This document shows positions 25,222 through 33,434 of a stretch of DNA of 64,000 bases, piece after piece; position 1 is the stretch's first letter, and every line of letters starts with the position of its first letter. The translations under genes and the position numbers were made by a program. The DNA is taken from contig UEIF01000025.1 of assembly GCA_900468805.1 (NCBI GenBank), forward strand, positions 30,727 through 94,726. Direction: 5' to 3'. Below the pieces are notes generated by a model. It ran no database searches. It was given only the letters and a program-made list of their open reading frames with translations, and was not told where the DNA came from. The stretch is from Hyphomicrobiales bacterium. GTDB taxonomy: Bacteria > Pseudomonadota > Alphaproteobacteria > Rhizobiales > Rhizobiaceae.

Positions 25222-26961
25222 TCAGGGGCCGGCGGGTGCGATGGCCGCCTCCGGTGCGAAGCGGACGCGATGCATCATGCGCTTCTGGCGTGGATCGGGA
25301 CTTGGCACGGCCGAAATCAGCGCTTTGGTATAGGGCTCGTCGGGACTTGTGCATATCTTTGCCGACGACCCGACCTCCACGACCCTGCCCTTGTACATCA
25401 CCGCCACGCGGTCGCAGAAATAGCGGATGACCGATATGTCGTGGGAAATGAAGATGAAGCTCAGGTCGAGACGCGTCTGGATGTCAAGCAGCAGATCGAG
25501 GATCTGAGAGCGGATCGAGACGTCGAGCGCCGAGGTCGCCTCGTCCGCCACGATGACCCTCGGATCGAGCGCCAGCGCCCTGGCAATGCCGATGCGCTGC
25601 CGCTGACCACCCGAGAAGGCATGCGGATAACGGTCCATCATGTCGGGCGTCAGGCCGACCATGCGCAACAGCTCTGAGACCCGGTCGTCGCGGGCCTTGC
25701 CGCGAGCCATGCCATTGATCCGCAGCGGATCACCGACGATCTGTTTCACCGTCATGCGCGGGTTGAGCGATGCGAAAGGATCCTGGAAAATCAATCGAAC
25801 CTGGGCATGGTAGGCGCGAAGCGCCGCACCGCGCATCGCAAGGACGTCGCTCTCCACGCCGCTGGCGTCGCGATAGCGGACAGAGCCCGCTGTGGGCTCT
25901 GCAATCTGCATGATGAGCCGGCCGAGCGTCGTCTTGCCGGAGCCGCTCTCGCCGACGATACCGAGGTTTTCACCTGGATAGAGATCAAGGCTGACATCGT
26001 CGACGGCGCGCAGGCCGCCGCTCCAAGTGCCGTCGACCGCCTGCCTCGATCCATAATATTTGCTGAGGTTGCGAACCGAAAGCACCGGTTCGATTGCGGC
26101 CGCGGCACCGTCGGAAAGACTACTTCGCTGGCGCGAATTATGTTCAAGCTTGCGGGTCGCCTCCAGCAGATGGCGGGTATAGGGGTGCTGCGGATCGTGG
26201 AATATCGCCTCGACCGGCCCCATCTCGACGATCTCGCCATTGCGCATCACAGCCACCTCGTCGGCGACTTCGGCCACCACGCCCATGTCATGGGTGATGA
26301 GCAGCACCGCCATGCCGCGGCTCTGCTGCAGCCGCTTGATGAGATCGAGGATCTCGGCCTGCGTCGTCACGTCGAGCGCCGTCGTCGGCTCGTCGGCGAT
26401 CAGCACATCGGGATTGCAGGCGAGCGCCATGGCGATACAGACGCGCTGGCGCATGCCGCCGGAATATTCGAACGCGTAGCGGTTGGCCATCTCCACCGGG
26501 TTCTTGATCTCGACCTGGCGCAGCAGCTCGATCGTGCGCTTGCGCGCCTCCGATTTTTCGAGGTGAAGATGGATCTGCAGAACCTCGTCGATCTGGTCGC
26601 CGATCGTGTGGAAGGGCGATAGCGCCGCCATCGGCTCCTGGAAGATCAGCCCGACCTTGCCGCCGCGCACCGCTCTGATCTGCGGGCCGTTCGCCTTGAG
26701 CGCGGTGATATCGATGACCTCGGCATCGCGCATCAGAACGATCCTGCCCGATGTGATGCGGCCGGGCTTGTCAACGATCTGCAGCAGCGAGCGCGCCGTC
26801 ACCGACTTGCCAGAGCCGCTTTCACCGACGAGGCAGAGCGTGCTGCCTCGCTTGATCGAAAAGCTGACATCCTTGACTGCCTTGAACACTGAGGTCCGCA
26901 GCTGGAACTCGATCGAGAGCCTCTCCACCTTGAGAACGTCCATGGCCACGGGCTCGCTCAT
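25222..26961 (-). CDS. System B: fused double ABC ATPase (DppD-DppF in one chain)
   Basis: 579 residues with two complete nucleotide-binding domains. The first has GESGSGKS, YSGGMRQRVCIAMALACNP and VLIADEPTTALDVT; the second has GESGSGKTT, FSGGQRQRIGIARALALDP and VIVADEATSALDVS. The second Walker B reads DEAT where DEPT is usual. The cysteine-rich iron-sulfur tails present in the split ATPases of system A are absent from both halves. It is the last gene of operon B. One polypeptide supplies both ATPase sites of the importer. Confidence 0.92.
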   Translation of the reverse strand: MSEPVAMDVLKVERLSIEFQLRTSVFKAVKDVSFSIKRGSTLCLVGESGSGKSVTARSLLQIVDKPGRITSGRIVLMRDAEVIDITALKANGPQIRAVRGGKVGLIFQEPMAALSPFHTIGDQIDEVLQIHLHLEKSEARKRTIELLRQVEIKNPVEMANRYAFEYSGGMRQRVCIAMALACNPDVLIADEPTTALDVTTQAEILDLIKRLQQSRGMAVLLITHDMGVVAEVADEVAVMRNGEIVEMGPVEAIFHDPQHPYTRHLLEATRKLEHNSRQRSSLSDGAAAAIEPVLSVRNLSKYYGSRQAVDGTWSGGLRAVDDVSLDLYPGENLGIVGESGSGKTTLGRLIMQIAEPTAGSVRYRDASGVESDVLAMRGAALRAYHAQVRLIFQDPFASLNPRMTVKQIVGDPLRINGMARGKARDDRVSELLRMVGLTPDMMDRYPHAFSGGQRQRIGIARALALDPRVIVADEATSALDVSIRSQILDLLLDIQTRLDLSFIFISHDISVIRYFCDRVAVMYKGRVVEVGSSAKICTSPDEPYTKALISAVPSPDPRQKRMMHRVRFAPEAAIAPAGP

Positions 26962-26970
26962 CGCTGTCTC

Positions 26971-28158
26971 CTAGTCGGAATAGGGGTCGGCCGCGTCGCG
27001 CAGGCCGTCGCCGAGAAAATTGAGAGCCAGGACCGTCGCAATGACGGCGACGCCAGGCAGCAGCAGCCAGGGCGCGGTCGCGACAGTGCGGATGTTCTGC
27101 GCCTCCTGCAAAAGCACGCCCCAGCTGACGACGGGCGGACGCAGACCGACGCCGAGGAAGGAAAGCGCGGTTTCGCTGAGGATCATCACCGGGATCGCCA
27201 GCGTCACCGCCGCGATGATGTGGCTGGCGAAGGAGGGCAGCATATGGCGGAAGATGACGCTCATCTCCCGTGCGCCATCAAGGCGCGCCGCCGTCACGAA
27301 ATCCTCATTCTTCATCGCCAGGAAACGTCCGCGCACGACGCGTGCAAGGCCCGTCCAGCCGACGAGGGAGAGGATGATGGTGATCATGAAATAGACCTGA
27401 AGGGGCGGCAGCGTCGGCGGGATCGCCGCGGCAAGCCCCATCCAGAGCGGGATGGTCGGGATGGCGAGCAGGAACTCGATGACACGCTGGATTGCGGTGT
27501 CGATGCCGCCGCCGTAATAGCCCGACAGGCCGCCGAGAATGATGCCGAAGACAAGGCTCAGCGAGACACCGACGAGACCGACGGTCATGGATACGCGCGT
27601 GCCGTAGATGACGCGGCTCAGCATGTCACGGCCGAGGCGGTCGGCGCCCCAGAGATACATGGGCTGGCCGGCCTTCACAGGCCCGATCAGGTGAATATTG
27701 GAAGGGATGAGGTTCCAGAGCTTGTAGGGCGCCCCGCGCACGAACAGGCCGACCGGGATCTTGCTCTCCGGGTCGATGACGAATTCGCGCGCGAAACTCT
27801 CGGGATTGACGCGGACCTTGTAGCCATGGACGTAGAGGCCGAACCCGCCATTGTCCCACATGTGCAGCCGCTGCGGCGGCGCGTAGGTGTAGCGAGCCGA
27901 ATAGTCGCCGGCGCCCTGCGGCGCCAGAAACTCAGCGAAGGCCGCCACCAGATAGATGCAGATCACTATAATGCCGCTTGCAACTGCAAGCCGGTGCTTC
28001 CTGAATTTCCACCAGGCCAGCTGCCAGGCGCCGGCATGCTCGGCGTCCTTGATGTGGGCCACTTCTTCTGGCGCGCCTGCGCCATCCGCAGCCGCGGTCT
28101 TGCCGGTCCTGTTCCTGTTCCAGGTGAACAAAGGCCTTACTCCGTCAGTTCGTGCCAT
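26971..28158 (-). CDS. System B: ABC permease (DppC type) with long periplasmic insertion
   Basis: 395 residues from ATG 28158 (GTG immediately before it is also possible; GAGG lies about 8 bases upstream of the ATG). A cytoplasmic N-terminal tail of about 55 residues precedes span 1 (VASGIIVICIYLVAAFAEFLAP). A periplasmic insertion then includes SKIPVGLFVRGAPYKLWNLIPSNIHLIGP before LWGADRLGRDMLSRVIYG. The insertion matches that of system A and is absent from system C, marking A and B as one transporter subfamily. The coupling loop is TAARLDGAREMSVIFRHMLP. Confidence 0.9.
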   Translation of the reverse strand: MARTDGVRPLFTWNRNRTGKTAAADGAGAPEEVAHIKDAEHAGAWQLAWWKFRKHRLAVASGIIVICIYLVAAFAEFLAPQGAGDYSARYTYAPPQRLHMWDNGGFGLYVHGYKVRVNPESFAREFVIDPESKIPVGLFVRGAPYKLWNLIPSNIHLIGPVKAGQPMYLWGADRLGRDMLSRVIYGTRVSMTVGLVGVSLSLVFGIILGGLSGYYGGGIDTAIQRVIEFLLAIPTIPLWMGLAAAIPPTLPPLQVYFMITIILSLVGWTGLARVVRGRFLAMKNEDFVTAARLDGAREMSVIFRHMLPSFASHIIAAVTLAIPVMILSETALSFLGVGLRPPVVSWGVLLQEAQNIRTVATAPWLLLPGVAVIATVLALNFLGDGLRDAADPYSD

Positions 28159-28168
28159 CACCCGTTCC

Positions 28169-29155
28169 TCACTTGTAGCGAATGCGAGGATCGAGCCATG
28201 CGAGCAGCAGGTCCGAGATCAGCGTGCCGATGACCGTCAGCACCGAGAGCATCAGGATCATGGCGCCCGCGAGATAGACGTCTTGCGAAATCAGCGCTCG
28301 CAACAGCAGCGGGCCCGTCGTTGGCAGGTTGAGGACGATCGCGGTGACGGTTGCGCCGGAGACGAGCTCCGGCAGCGTCCAGCCGAGCGTCGAGACAAAG
28401 GGGTTGAGGGCGGCGCGCACCGGATATTTCAGGATCAGCCGCCATTCCGACAGGCCCTTGGCCCTCGCGGTCGTCACATAGGGCTTGTAAAGCTCGTCGA
28501 GCAGGTTGGCGCGCATGATGCGCACCAGCGCCGCGGTACCGGAGCAGCCAAGAACGATCACGGGCACGATCAGGTGCTGTGCAAGGTCGATGACCTTGCC
28601 CCAGCTCCAGGGGGCGTCGACATATTCGCGGGAGAAGAGCCCGTCGATACTGATGCCGAGGAAGCGGAGCGCCGCATACATCAGGATGAGCGCCAGAAGG
28701 AAATTCGGGATGGCAAGCCCGACAAAGGCAAAGAATGTAGCGGCATAGTCACCGACCGAATATTTGCGCACCGCCGAATAGATGCCGATCGGCAGCGAGA
28801 CGACCCAGGTGAAGACGAGCGCCGTCAGCGACAGCACGATCGTCAGACCAAGGCGGTTCCACAACAGATCGGAGACCGGTGCATCCCAATCGAAGGAGCG
28901 GCCGAAATCGCCGTAGAGCGCGATGTTGGAGATCCAGATCCAGTATTGCACCCAGATCGGCTCATCGAGGCCGTACTGGCGGCGCAGCATTGCCAGCGTA
29001 TTGGGGTCGACCGTATCGCCGGCCTGCGACATCTGCGCAGCGAGCGTCGTGACGAAGTCGCCAGGCGGCAGCTGGATCAGCGCAAAGGCCACGATCGAGA
29101 TCGCGATCAGAGTCGGGATCATGTAGAGCAGCCGTTTGAAGACATAACGCAGCAT
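28169..29155 (-). CDS. System B: ABC permease (DppB type)
   Basis: 328 residues from ATG 29155, which is preceded by GGGGGAGGATTGCC. It begins LRYVFKRLLYMIPTLIAISIVAFALIQLPPGDFV and has the same length as its system A counterpart. The periplasmic segment (RRQYGLDEPIWVQYWIWISN), the loop TTARAKGLSEWRLILKYPVRAALNPFVSTLGW and the end LISDLLLAWLDPRIRYK follow the system A protein throughout. It forms the channel with the DppC-type partner, whose ATG is 10 bases past this stop. Confidence 0.9.
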   Translation of the reverse strand: MLRYVFKRLLYMIPTLIAISIVAFALIQLPPGDFVTTLAAQMSQAGDTVDPNTLAMLRRQYGLDEPIWVQYWIWISNIALYGDFGRSFDWDAPVSDLLWNRLGLTIVLSLTALVFTWVVSLPIGIYSAVRKYSVGDYAATFFAFVGLAIPNFLLALILMYAALRFLGISIDGLFSREYVDAPWSWGKVIDLAQHLIVPVIVLGCSGTAALVRIMRANLLDELYKPYVTTARAKGLSEWRLILKYPVRAALNPFVSTLGWTLPELVSGATVTAIVLNLPTTGPLLLRALISQDVYLAGAMILMLSVLTVIGTLISDLLLAWLDPRIRYK

Positions 29156-29178
29156 GGCAATCCTCCCCCTCGGTCCTG

Positions 29179-30174
29179 CTAGGCGTCCTTGGTCCACAAA
29201 TCTTCCTGCGTCATCCGGTTGAGCAACGGTTCACCGGCCCGGTAGCGGCGGAAGTTCTCGGTGATCACCTCGACGGAGCGGTCGACCTTGTCTGGCAAAG
29301 CCGCGGTGAAATGCGGCGTGATGAGCACGTTGGGCGTATCCCACAACGGATGGTCTGCCGGCAGCGGCTCGGGCGTGGTGACGTCGAGCCCGGCGCCGGC
29401 CAGCCGCCCCTCCTTGAGCGCCTCGATCATCGCGTCCTGGTCGATGACGCCGCCGCGCGACAGGTTGACGATGATCGCCGACGTCTTCATGCGGGCGAGC
29501 TGCTCGCGGCCGATCATCCGATAGGTCGCGTCGGAGAGGTTGAGCACCAGCGCCAGAATGTCGGCCTGTTCCAGGATCTCGTCGATGCCCTCCCCCTTGT
29601 CGGCGCTGTACATGCGGTCGACCCCCGGCGGCGGCGCGAGATCGCGGCGGCGGTAGCCGAGCACGCGCATGTCGAAGGCCTTGGCGCGGCTCGCAAGCGC
29701 GACGCCCGTATGCCCCATGCCGAGAATCCCGATGGTGCGGCCGTAAAGCGCGCGAAGGTCCATCATCCCGGGCGTGCGATGCCATTCATGGCGCTTCTGG
29801 GCATCGTAGAGATCCGGGTAGCGCGAGCAGAGCATCAGCGAAAACATCATCACGTGCTCGGCAAGCGCGGGGCCGGAGCGGCCGGCGGACCCGGTGACCT
29901 CAAGGCCGCGTTCGAAGACTTCGGGTCTGGCGGATTTCGTCAGACCGGCATGGTCGCAATGCACCCATTTGAGTTTCGGCGCGCGGACATGGCGATCGTC
30001 GAGGTCGCCGGAAAGGATTGCGATCTCGGCCTGCGCAAGCGCTGCCGACACCGCGCTCGGGTCCTTTGTATCCACAAGCAGCATACGGTCGGAACCGATC
30101 GCCTCCTGCAGACGCTGCCAGTGCCCGGCTTCGAAGGGAAGGTCGCGTGCGACAAAGACAATACGTTCCGACAT
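29179..30174 (-). CDS. D-isomer-specific 2-hydroxyacid dehydrogenase
   Basis: 331 residues from ATG 30174. It has the NAD-binding motif GILGMGHTGVALASRAKAF, the conserved NLSRGGVIDQDAMIEALKEGRLAGAGLDV segment, the EPL-PADHPLWD turn and the catalytic histidine region NVLITPHFTA. This pattern is the GhrA/SerA-like 2-Hacid_dh family acting on glyoxylate, hydroxypyruvate or related 2-keto acids. It lies between the binding protein and the permeases of operon B, suggesting that import is coupled to a redox step. The substrate is unknown. Confidence 0.85.
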   Translation of the reverse strand: MSERIVFVARDLPFEAGHWQRLQEAIGSDRMLLVDTKDPSAVSAALAQAEIAILSGDLDDRHVRAPKLKWVHCDHAGLTKSARPEVFERGLEVTGSAGRSGPALAEHVMMFSLMLCSRYPDLYDAQKRHEWHRTPGMMDLRALYGRTIGILGMGHTGVALASRAKAFDMRVLGYRRRDLAPPPGVDRMYSADKGEGIDEILEQADILALVLNLSDATYRMIGREQLARMKTSAIIVNLSRGGVIDQDAMIEALKEGRLAGAGLDVTTPEPLPADHPLWDTPNVLITPHFTAALPDKVDRSVEVITENFRRYRAGEPLLNRMTQEDLWTKDA

Positions 30175-30294
30175 CAATGGAATTCCTGGATTGCTGTTTG
30201 GCGGAAAAGCGGGCGGCGGCGCCTGCCTCGGCTTGCACATTCGTAAGAAAGGTCCACCCCCGGCAAAGGATAGGACGGGGGCGGAAGGGAAGCC

Positions 30295-32244
30295 TTACTG
30301 CTTGGCCATGAAATACTGTTCGGGATTGGTTGGTCCGGGCGTCGGGTAGATCCACGATGCAGGCATGGAGGCCGGCACGTTGTGGAAATTCGTCTTCTTC
30401 ACGCCGTAGCCGCTCGCCTCCCAGGCAACGCCCATCGTCCAGAATTCATCGGCAGCGATATCGAGGATCTGGTTCATAAGCTTGACCTGTTCGTCGGCGC
30501 TCGCCGATGCCTGCAACTGTCCGTAAAGTTCCATCTGCTTGAGCGCCGCGGGTGCCGGTTTTTCGGGCTTGACCTGCGCCGAATCCGGATTGACGCCGAG
30601 GAAATAGGCGGCCCAGGCCGGAGCCCAGTAGTAGCTGTCGGTATTGGACGGGAACCACCAGCGCGGATCGAGCACGACTTCCTGGCCAGATCCGCCGCCG
30701 CGCTCCCAGGCAACGCCTTCGAGCTCGCCGGCATCCTGCCGCGTCTGGATCAGCGTGCGGTCGAGCGGCGTCGGGGTCATGGCGATGCCGACCTTGGCCC
30801 ATTGGGCGGCAACCAGTTCCAGCGCATCGCCGAAGACCGGGTTTGCGGCACTGTAGGCGAAGGTGAAGGCGAAGGGCCGTCCGTCCGGACGCAGGCGCAT
30901 GCCGTCGGATCCCTTGTTCGGCAGCACCTTGTCGAGGAAGCTGTTGGCCTTTTCGACGTCGTATTCGGTGTACTGCTTGGCAAGGCGCTCATTGTAATAA
31001 ACCGAGCCTGGCGTCACCGAGGTCTGGGCGATCTGGCCCTGGCCAAGCCAGACGACGTCGAGGACCTCCTGGCGATCCATGCCGGAAGACAGGCCGATGC
31101 GGAAGTCCTTGTTCTGGAAGATCGCGCGAGTATCCGGATCCTTGTGGTTGAGGTTGAACATCATGATCATCAGGTTCGGGCTCGCCGGCTTTTCCTCGAA
31201 GAACTCGAAGCCGCCCTTCTCCCGACCCTCGAACAGCACCGGCTTGTTGGCGGCGACGGCGAGGTTGCGGTCCTGGAAGTCGATGTCGCCGGCAAGCGTC
31301 TTTGCCACCAGGACCTGCGGATCCGACAGCACGTCGAAATGACGGATGTCGATATAGGGCAGCTGATTGCCCGCGGTATCGACCTTCCAATAGTAGGGAT
31401 TACGCTCGGCAATCGCCTGCGTGGCGGAGCCGCTGCCATAACCGGTCTTGAAGATCCACGGGTTGACCGTCGGCACGTCGATATTGGACCAGAAGTTCGA
31501 GCGGTTGACCATCAGGCCAACCCAGTCGGACTGGCCGGAGGCGGAAATCTCCTTCTGGACGTCGGGATTGTATTTCGGGTGAAATTTTTCCAGGTAGTGC
31601 CGCGGGTAACGGACCGTGGCGTTGTCCAGCGGTCGCGCCGTGGCGAGATATTGCAGGAAGATGCCCTTCGGGTTCTTGAAGTTGAACTGAAAGGTGGTCT
31701 TGTCGACCATCTTGAAGTCAACAGGCGAACCGTCGGTATTGATGAAGGGTTCCGAGGGCGTCGGCGTGAACTGCTTGTTGGTGAAGAGATCCTCGTACCA
31801 GAAGCGAACGTCGTCTGCGGTGAATGGCGCACCGTCCGACCATTTCATGCCGTCACGCAGATGGATGGTAAAGCTCTTCGCATCCGCGCTGACATCGACG
31901 GATTCCGCGATGTTGGGCACGACATCCTTCCAGTCCGGCGACCAGCGCATCAGGTTCTCATAGGAAACCGTCCTCAGGATCCAGCCGTCATCGGAGCCAC
32001 CGACCATGGCCGAGCGCCAGGTGCCGCCATATTCGCCGACGCGTTCGGCGGGTGTGACCACCAGCGGGTTCTTCGGCAGGCGCTGCTCAAGCGACGGCAG
32101 GCTCTTCGCCTCGACCCGCTTGGCCAGCATCGGCGACTCGCCGGCTGCTGCGGGAAACGCGGCAGCCAGGGCAAGGGCGAAGCCGCAGGCGAGCGATGCC
32201 CGCCCTGCTCCTGCGCCCACAAATATTCTCGCAAGCATATTCAT
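30295..32244 (-). CDS. System B: ABC binding protein, SBP_bac_5 family, oligosaccharide-type size
   Basis: 649 residues from ATG 32244, with GGGAGGAG just upstream. The Sec signal ends near FPAAAGE. The mature protein mirrors that of system A: PMLAKRVEAKSLPSLEQRLPKNPLVV near the start, then YGGTWR, LRDGMKWSDGAPFTADDVRFWYEDLF, LPYIDIRHFDVLSDPQVL, and SFLDKVLPNKGSDGMRLRPDGRPFAFTF. Length and similarity put both in the AgpA-like long SBP_bac_5 group rather than with dipeptide binders. It is the first gene of operon B; an 18-bp palindrome lies 130 bp upstream. Confidence 0.88.
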   Translation of the reverse strand: MNMLARIFVGAGAGRASLACGFALALAAAFPAAAGESPMLAKRVEAKSLPSLEQRLPKNPLVVTPAERVGEYGGTWRSAMVGGSDDGWILRTVSYENLMRWSPDWKDVVPNIAESVDVSADAKSFTIHLRDGMKWSDGAPFTADDVRFWYEDLFTNKQFTPTPSEPFINTDGSPVDFKMVDKTTFQFNFKNPKGIFLQYLATARPLDNATVRYPRHYLEKFHPKYNPDVQKEISASGQSDWVGLMVNRSNFWSNIDVPTVNPWIFKTGYGSGSATQAIAERNPYYWKVDTAGNQLPYIDIRHFDVLSDPQVLVAKTLAGDIDFQDRNLAVAANKPVLFEGREKGGFEFFEEKPASPNLMIMMFNLNHKDPDTRAIFQNKDFRIGLSSGMDRQEVLDVVWLGQGQIAQTSVTPGSVYYNERLAKQYTEYDVEKANSFLDKVLPNKGSDGMRLRPDGRPFAFTFAYSAANPVFGDALELVAAQWAKVGIAMTPTPLDRTLIQTRQDAGELEGVAWERGGGSGQEVVLDPRWWFPSNTDSYYWAPAWAAYFLGVNPDSAQVKPEKPAPAALKQMELYGQLQASASADEQVKLMNQILDIAADEFWTMGVAWEASGYGVKKTNFHNVPASMPASWIYPTPGPTNPEQYFMAKQ

Positions 32245-32374
32245 CCGACTCCTCCCAAAGTCTTTGTGCAGGAAGGTGATGCGTCGCTGCCCGCCACGCC
32301 ACCGCCCTTTCGGGCTGGCGTCCGGAACCACGCCGACATTCACCAAACATCGAGGATGATAACGGATAGTGTGC

Positions 32375-32392
32375 GATTTTTGTACAAAAATC
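32375..32392. promoter_or_regulatory. Perfect 18-bp palindrome, candidate GntR operator of system B
   Basis: GATTTTTGTACAAAAATC reads the same on both strands. Its TTGTACAA centre fits the T-GT-AC-A pattern typical of FCD-type GntR regulators. It lies between the binding-protein ATG (32244) and the end of the gntR gene (32468), upstream of operon B, so it is a strong candidate site for that regulator. Confidence 0.65.
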
Positions 32393-32467
32393 CACTAAGT
32401 TGCGGAAGTTAGGTAATTTCATGTGCTATTTCATAGGAATAGTCGACGCAAAGCCATCGGTTGCGCT

Positions 32468-33208
32468 CTAGATTGCCTCGTCGCCGGCATCGCGCAGGCG
32501 ATCGCGCCGCATATTGGCCAGGAAGACGGCGCGCGAATTGCGCATATGCCGCTCGATGACCTCGACCGCCTTGTCGGGGTCGCCTTTCTCCACCGCCTCG
32601 ATCAGTTCCCAGTGCTCGTTGCTGGAGCGGCGCATATGGGCGAGCGTCAGCGGGTTCTTGCGCGACAAAGCGCGTAGCCAGCCATTGTGCTGCTTCATGA
32701 TCCGCACCGCCTCGACATTGAAATGCCGCTCGATGATGAAATCGTGAAAGACGAGATTGTTCTGGTGGAAGCTCGGATAGTCGGCCGCCTCGACGGCCGT
32801 CTGACAGCCCTCCTGGCAGCGACGCAGCACCGCCACATCTTCAGGCGTGGCATATTCCACGAAGGTCCTGACGAAATATGGTTCCAGCAGGCCGCGTATG
32901 TCGAAGATGTTCTGGACCAGATCTTCGTTGATCAGCCGCACGCGGGCACCGCGATTGTGTGTTATGACGACCAGCCCCTCGCCTTCCAGTGCCTGCAGCG
33001 CCTCGCGCGCCGGGTTGGTGCTCGTCTGGTAGCGTTCGGCGATTTCGGAGACCTTCAGCCGCGCTCCGGCGGGGATGCGTCCCTCGAGAATGTCGTCGCG
33101 CAGCATCTGCTGCAGGCGTCCGTAACCGGGTTCGCGCACCTCCCGGCTCTCAGTAGCCTTGCCGCGCACTGCGGATGTCTGTCGTTGCCTGACGGCGCGC
33201 TGCTCCAT
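32468..33208 (-). CDS. GntR family regulator, FCD domain (system B)
   Basis: 246 residues from ATG 33208. The winged helix is at about 35-105 (GYGRLQQMLRDDILEGRIPAGARLKVSEIAERYQTSTNPAREALQALEGEGLV), then an FCD helical domain with the metal-binding-type pattern (DIRGLLEPYFVRTF, FHQNNLVFHDFIIE, HMRRSSNEHWELIEAV, VIERHMRNSR). Such proteins sense organic acids or sugar acids. It lies upstream of and parallel to operon B and divergent from the hydrolase-like gene at 33435, so it could set expression of both. Confidence 0.9.
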   Translation of the reverse strand: MEQRAVRQRQTSAVRGKATESREVREPGYGRLQQMLRDDILEGRIPAGARLKVSEIAERYQTSTNPAREALQALEGEGLVVITHNRGARVRLINEDLVQNIFDIRGLLEPYFVRTFVEYATPEDVAVLRRCQEGCQTAVEAADYPSFHQNNLVFHDFIIERHFNVEAVRIMKQHNGWLRALSRKNPLTLAHMRRSSNEHWELIEAVEKGDPDKAVEVIERHMRNSRAVFLANMRRDRLRDAGDEAI

Positions 33209-33332
33209 GGGTCTCTCTCTTTGCAGTGGGCGCAACTTTTCGCAAACCTAGCACCATTCCACACGTGAAGACCACGATTTTTACAGCTTCTGCGCAAAAC
33301 ACGCTGTCGATCAAATTCGATATTGACAGATC

Positions 33333-33359
33333 ACACATAATTATTGAGTTTTTATGTGT
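33333..33359. promoter_or_regulatory. Inverted repeat in the gntR / hydrolase divergent promoter
   Basis: ACACATAA (33333-33340) and TTATGTGT (33352-33359) are perfect 8-bp complements separated by 11 bases of AT-rich DNA. They lie about 75 bp before the hydrolase-like gene and 125 bp before gntR on the other strand. It is a different sequence from the 18-bp palindrome, so it may bind another regulator, perhaps a LacI copy. Confidence 0.4.
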
Positions 33360-33434
33360 TATTTGGCAACGGTTCGTCTACGAGTGCGCCGGCATCGGAA
33401 CCATGCCGGCGAAGCCGAAAATCGGGAGGAAATC

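Noticed and set aside
30382..32412. A 676-codon open frame on the + strand
   Set aside because: Antisense to the system B binding protein, which has a signal peptide and domain motifs. No recognisable family on the other strand.
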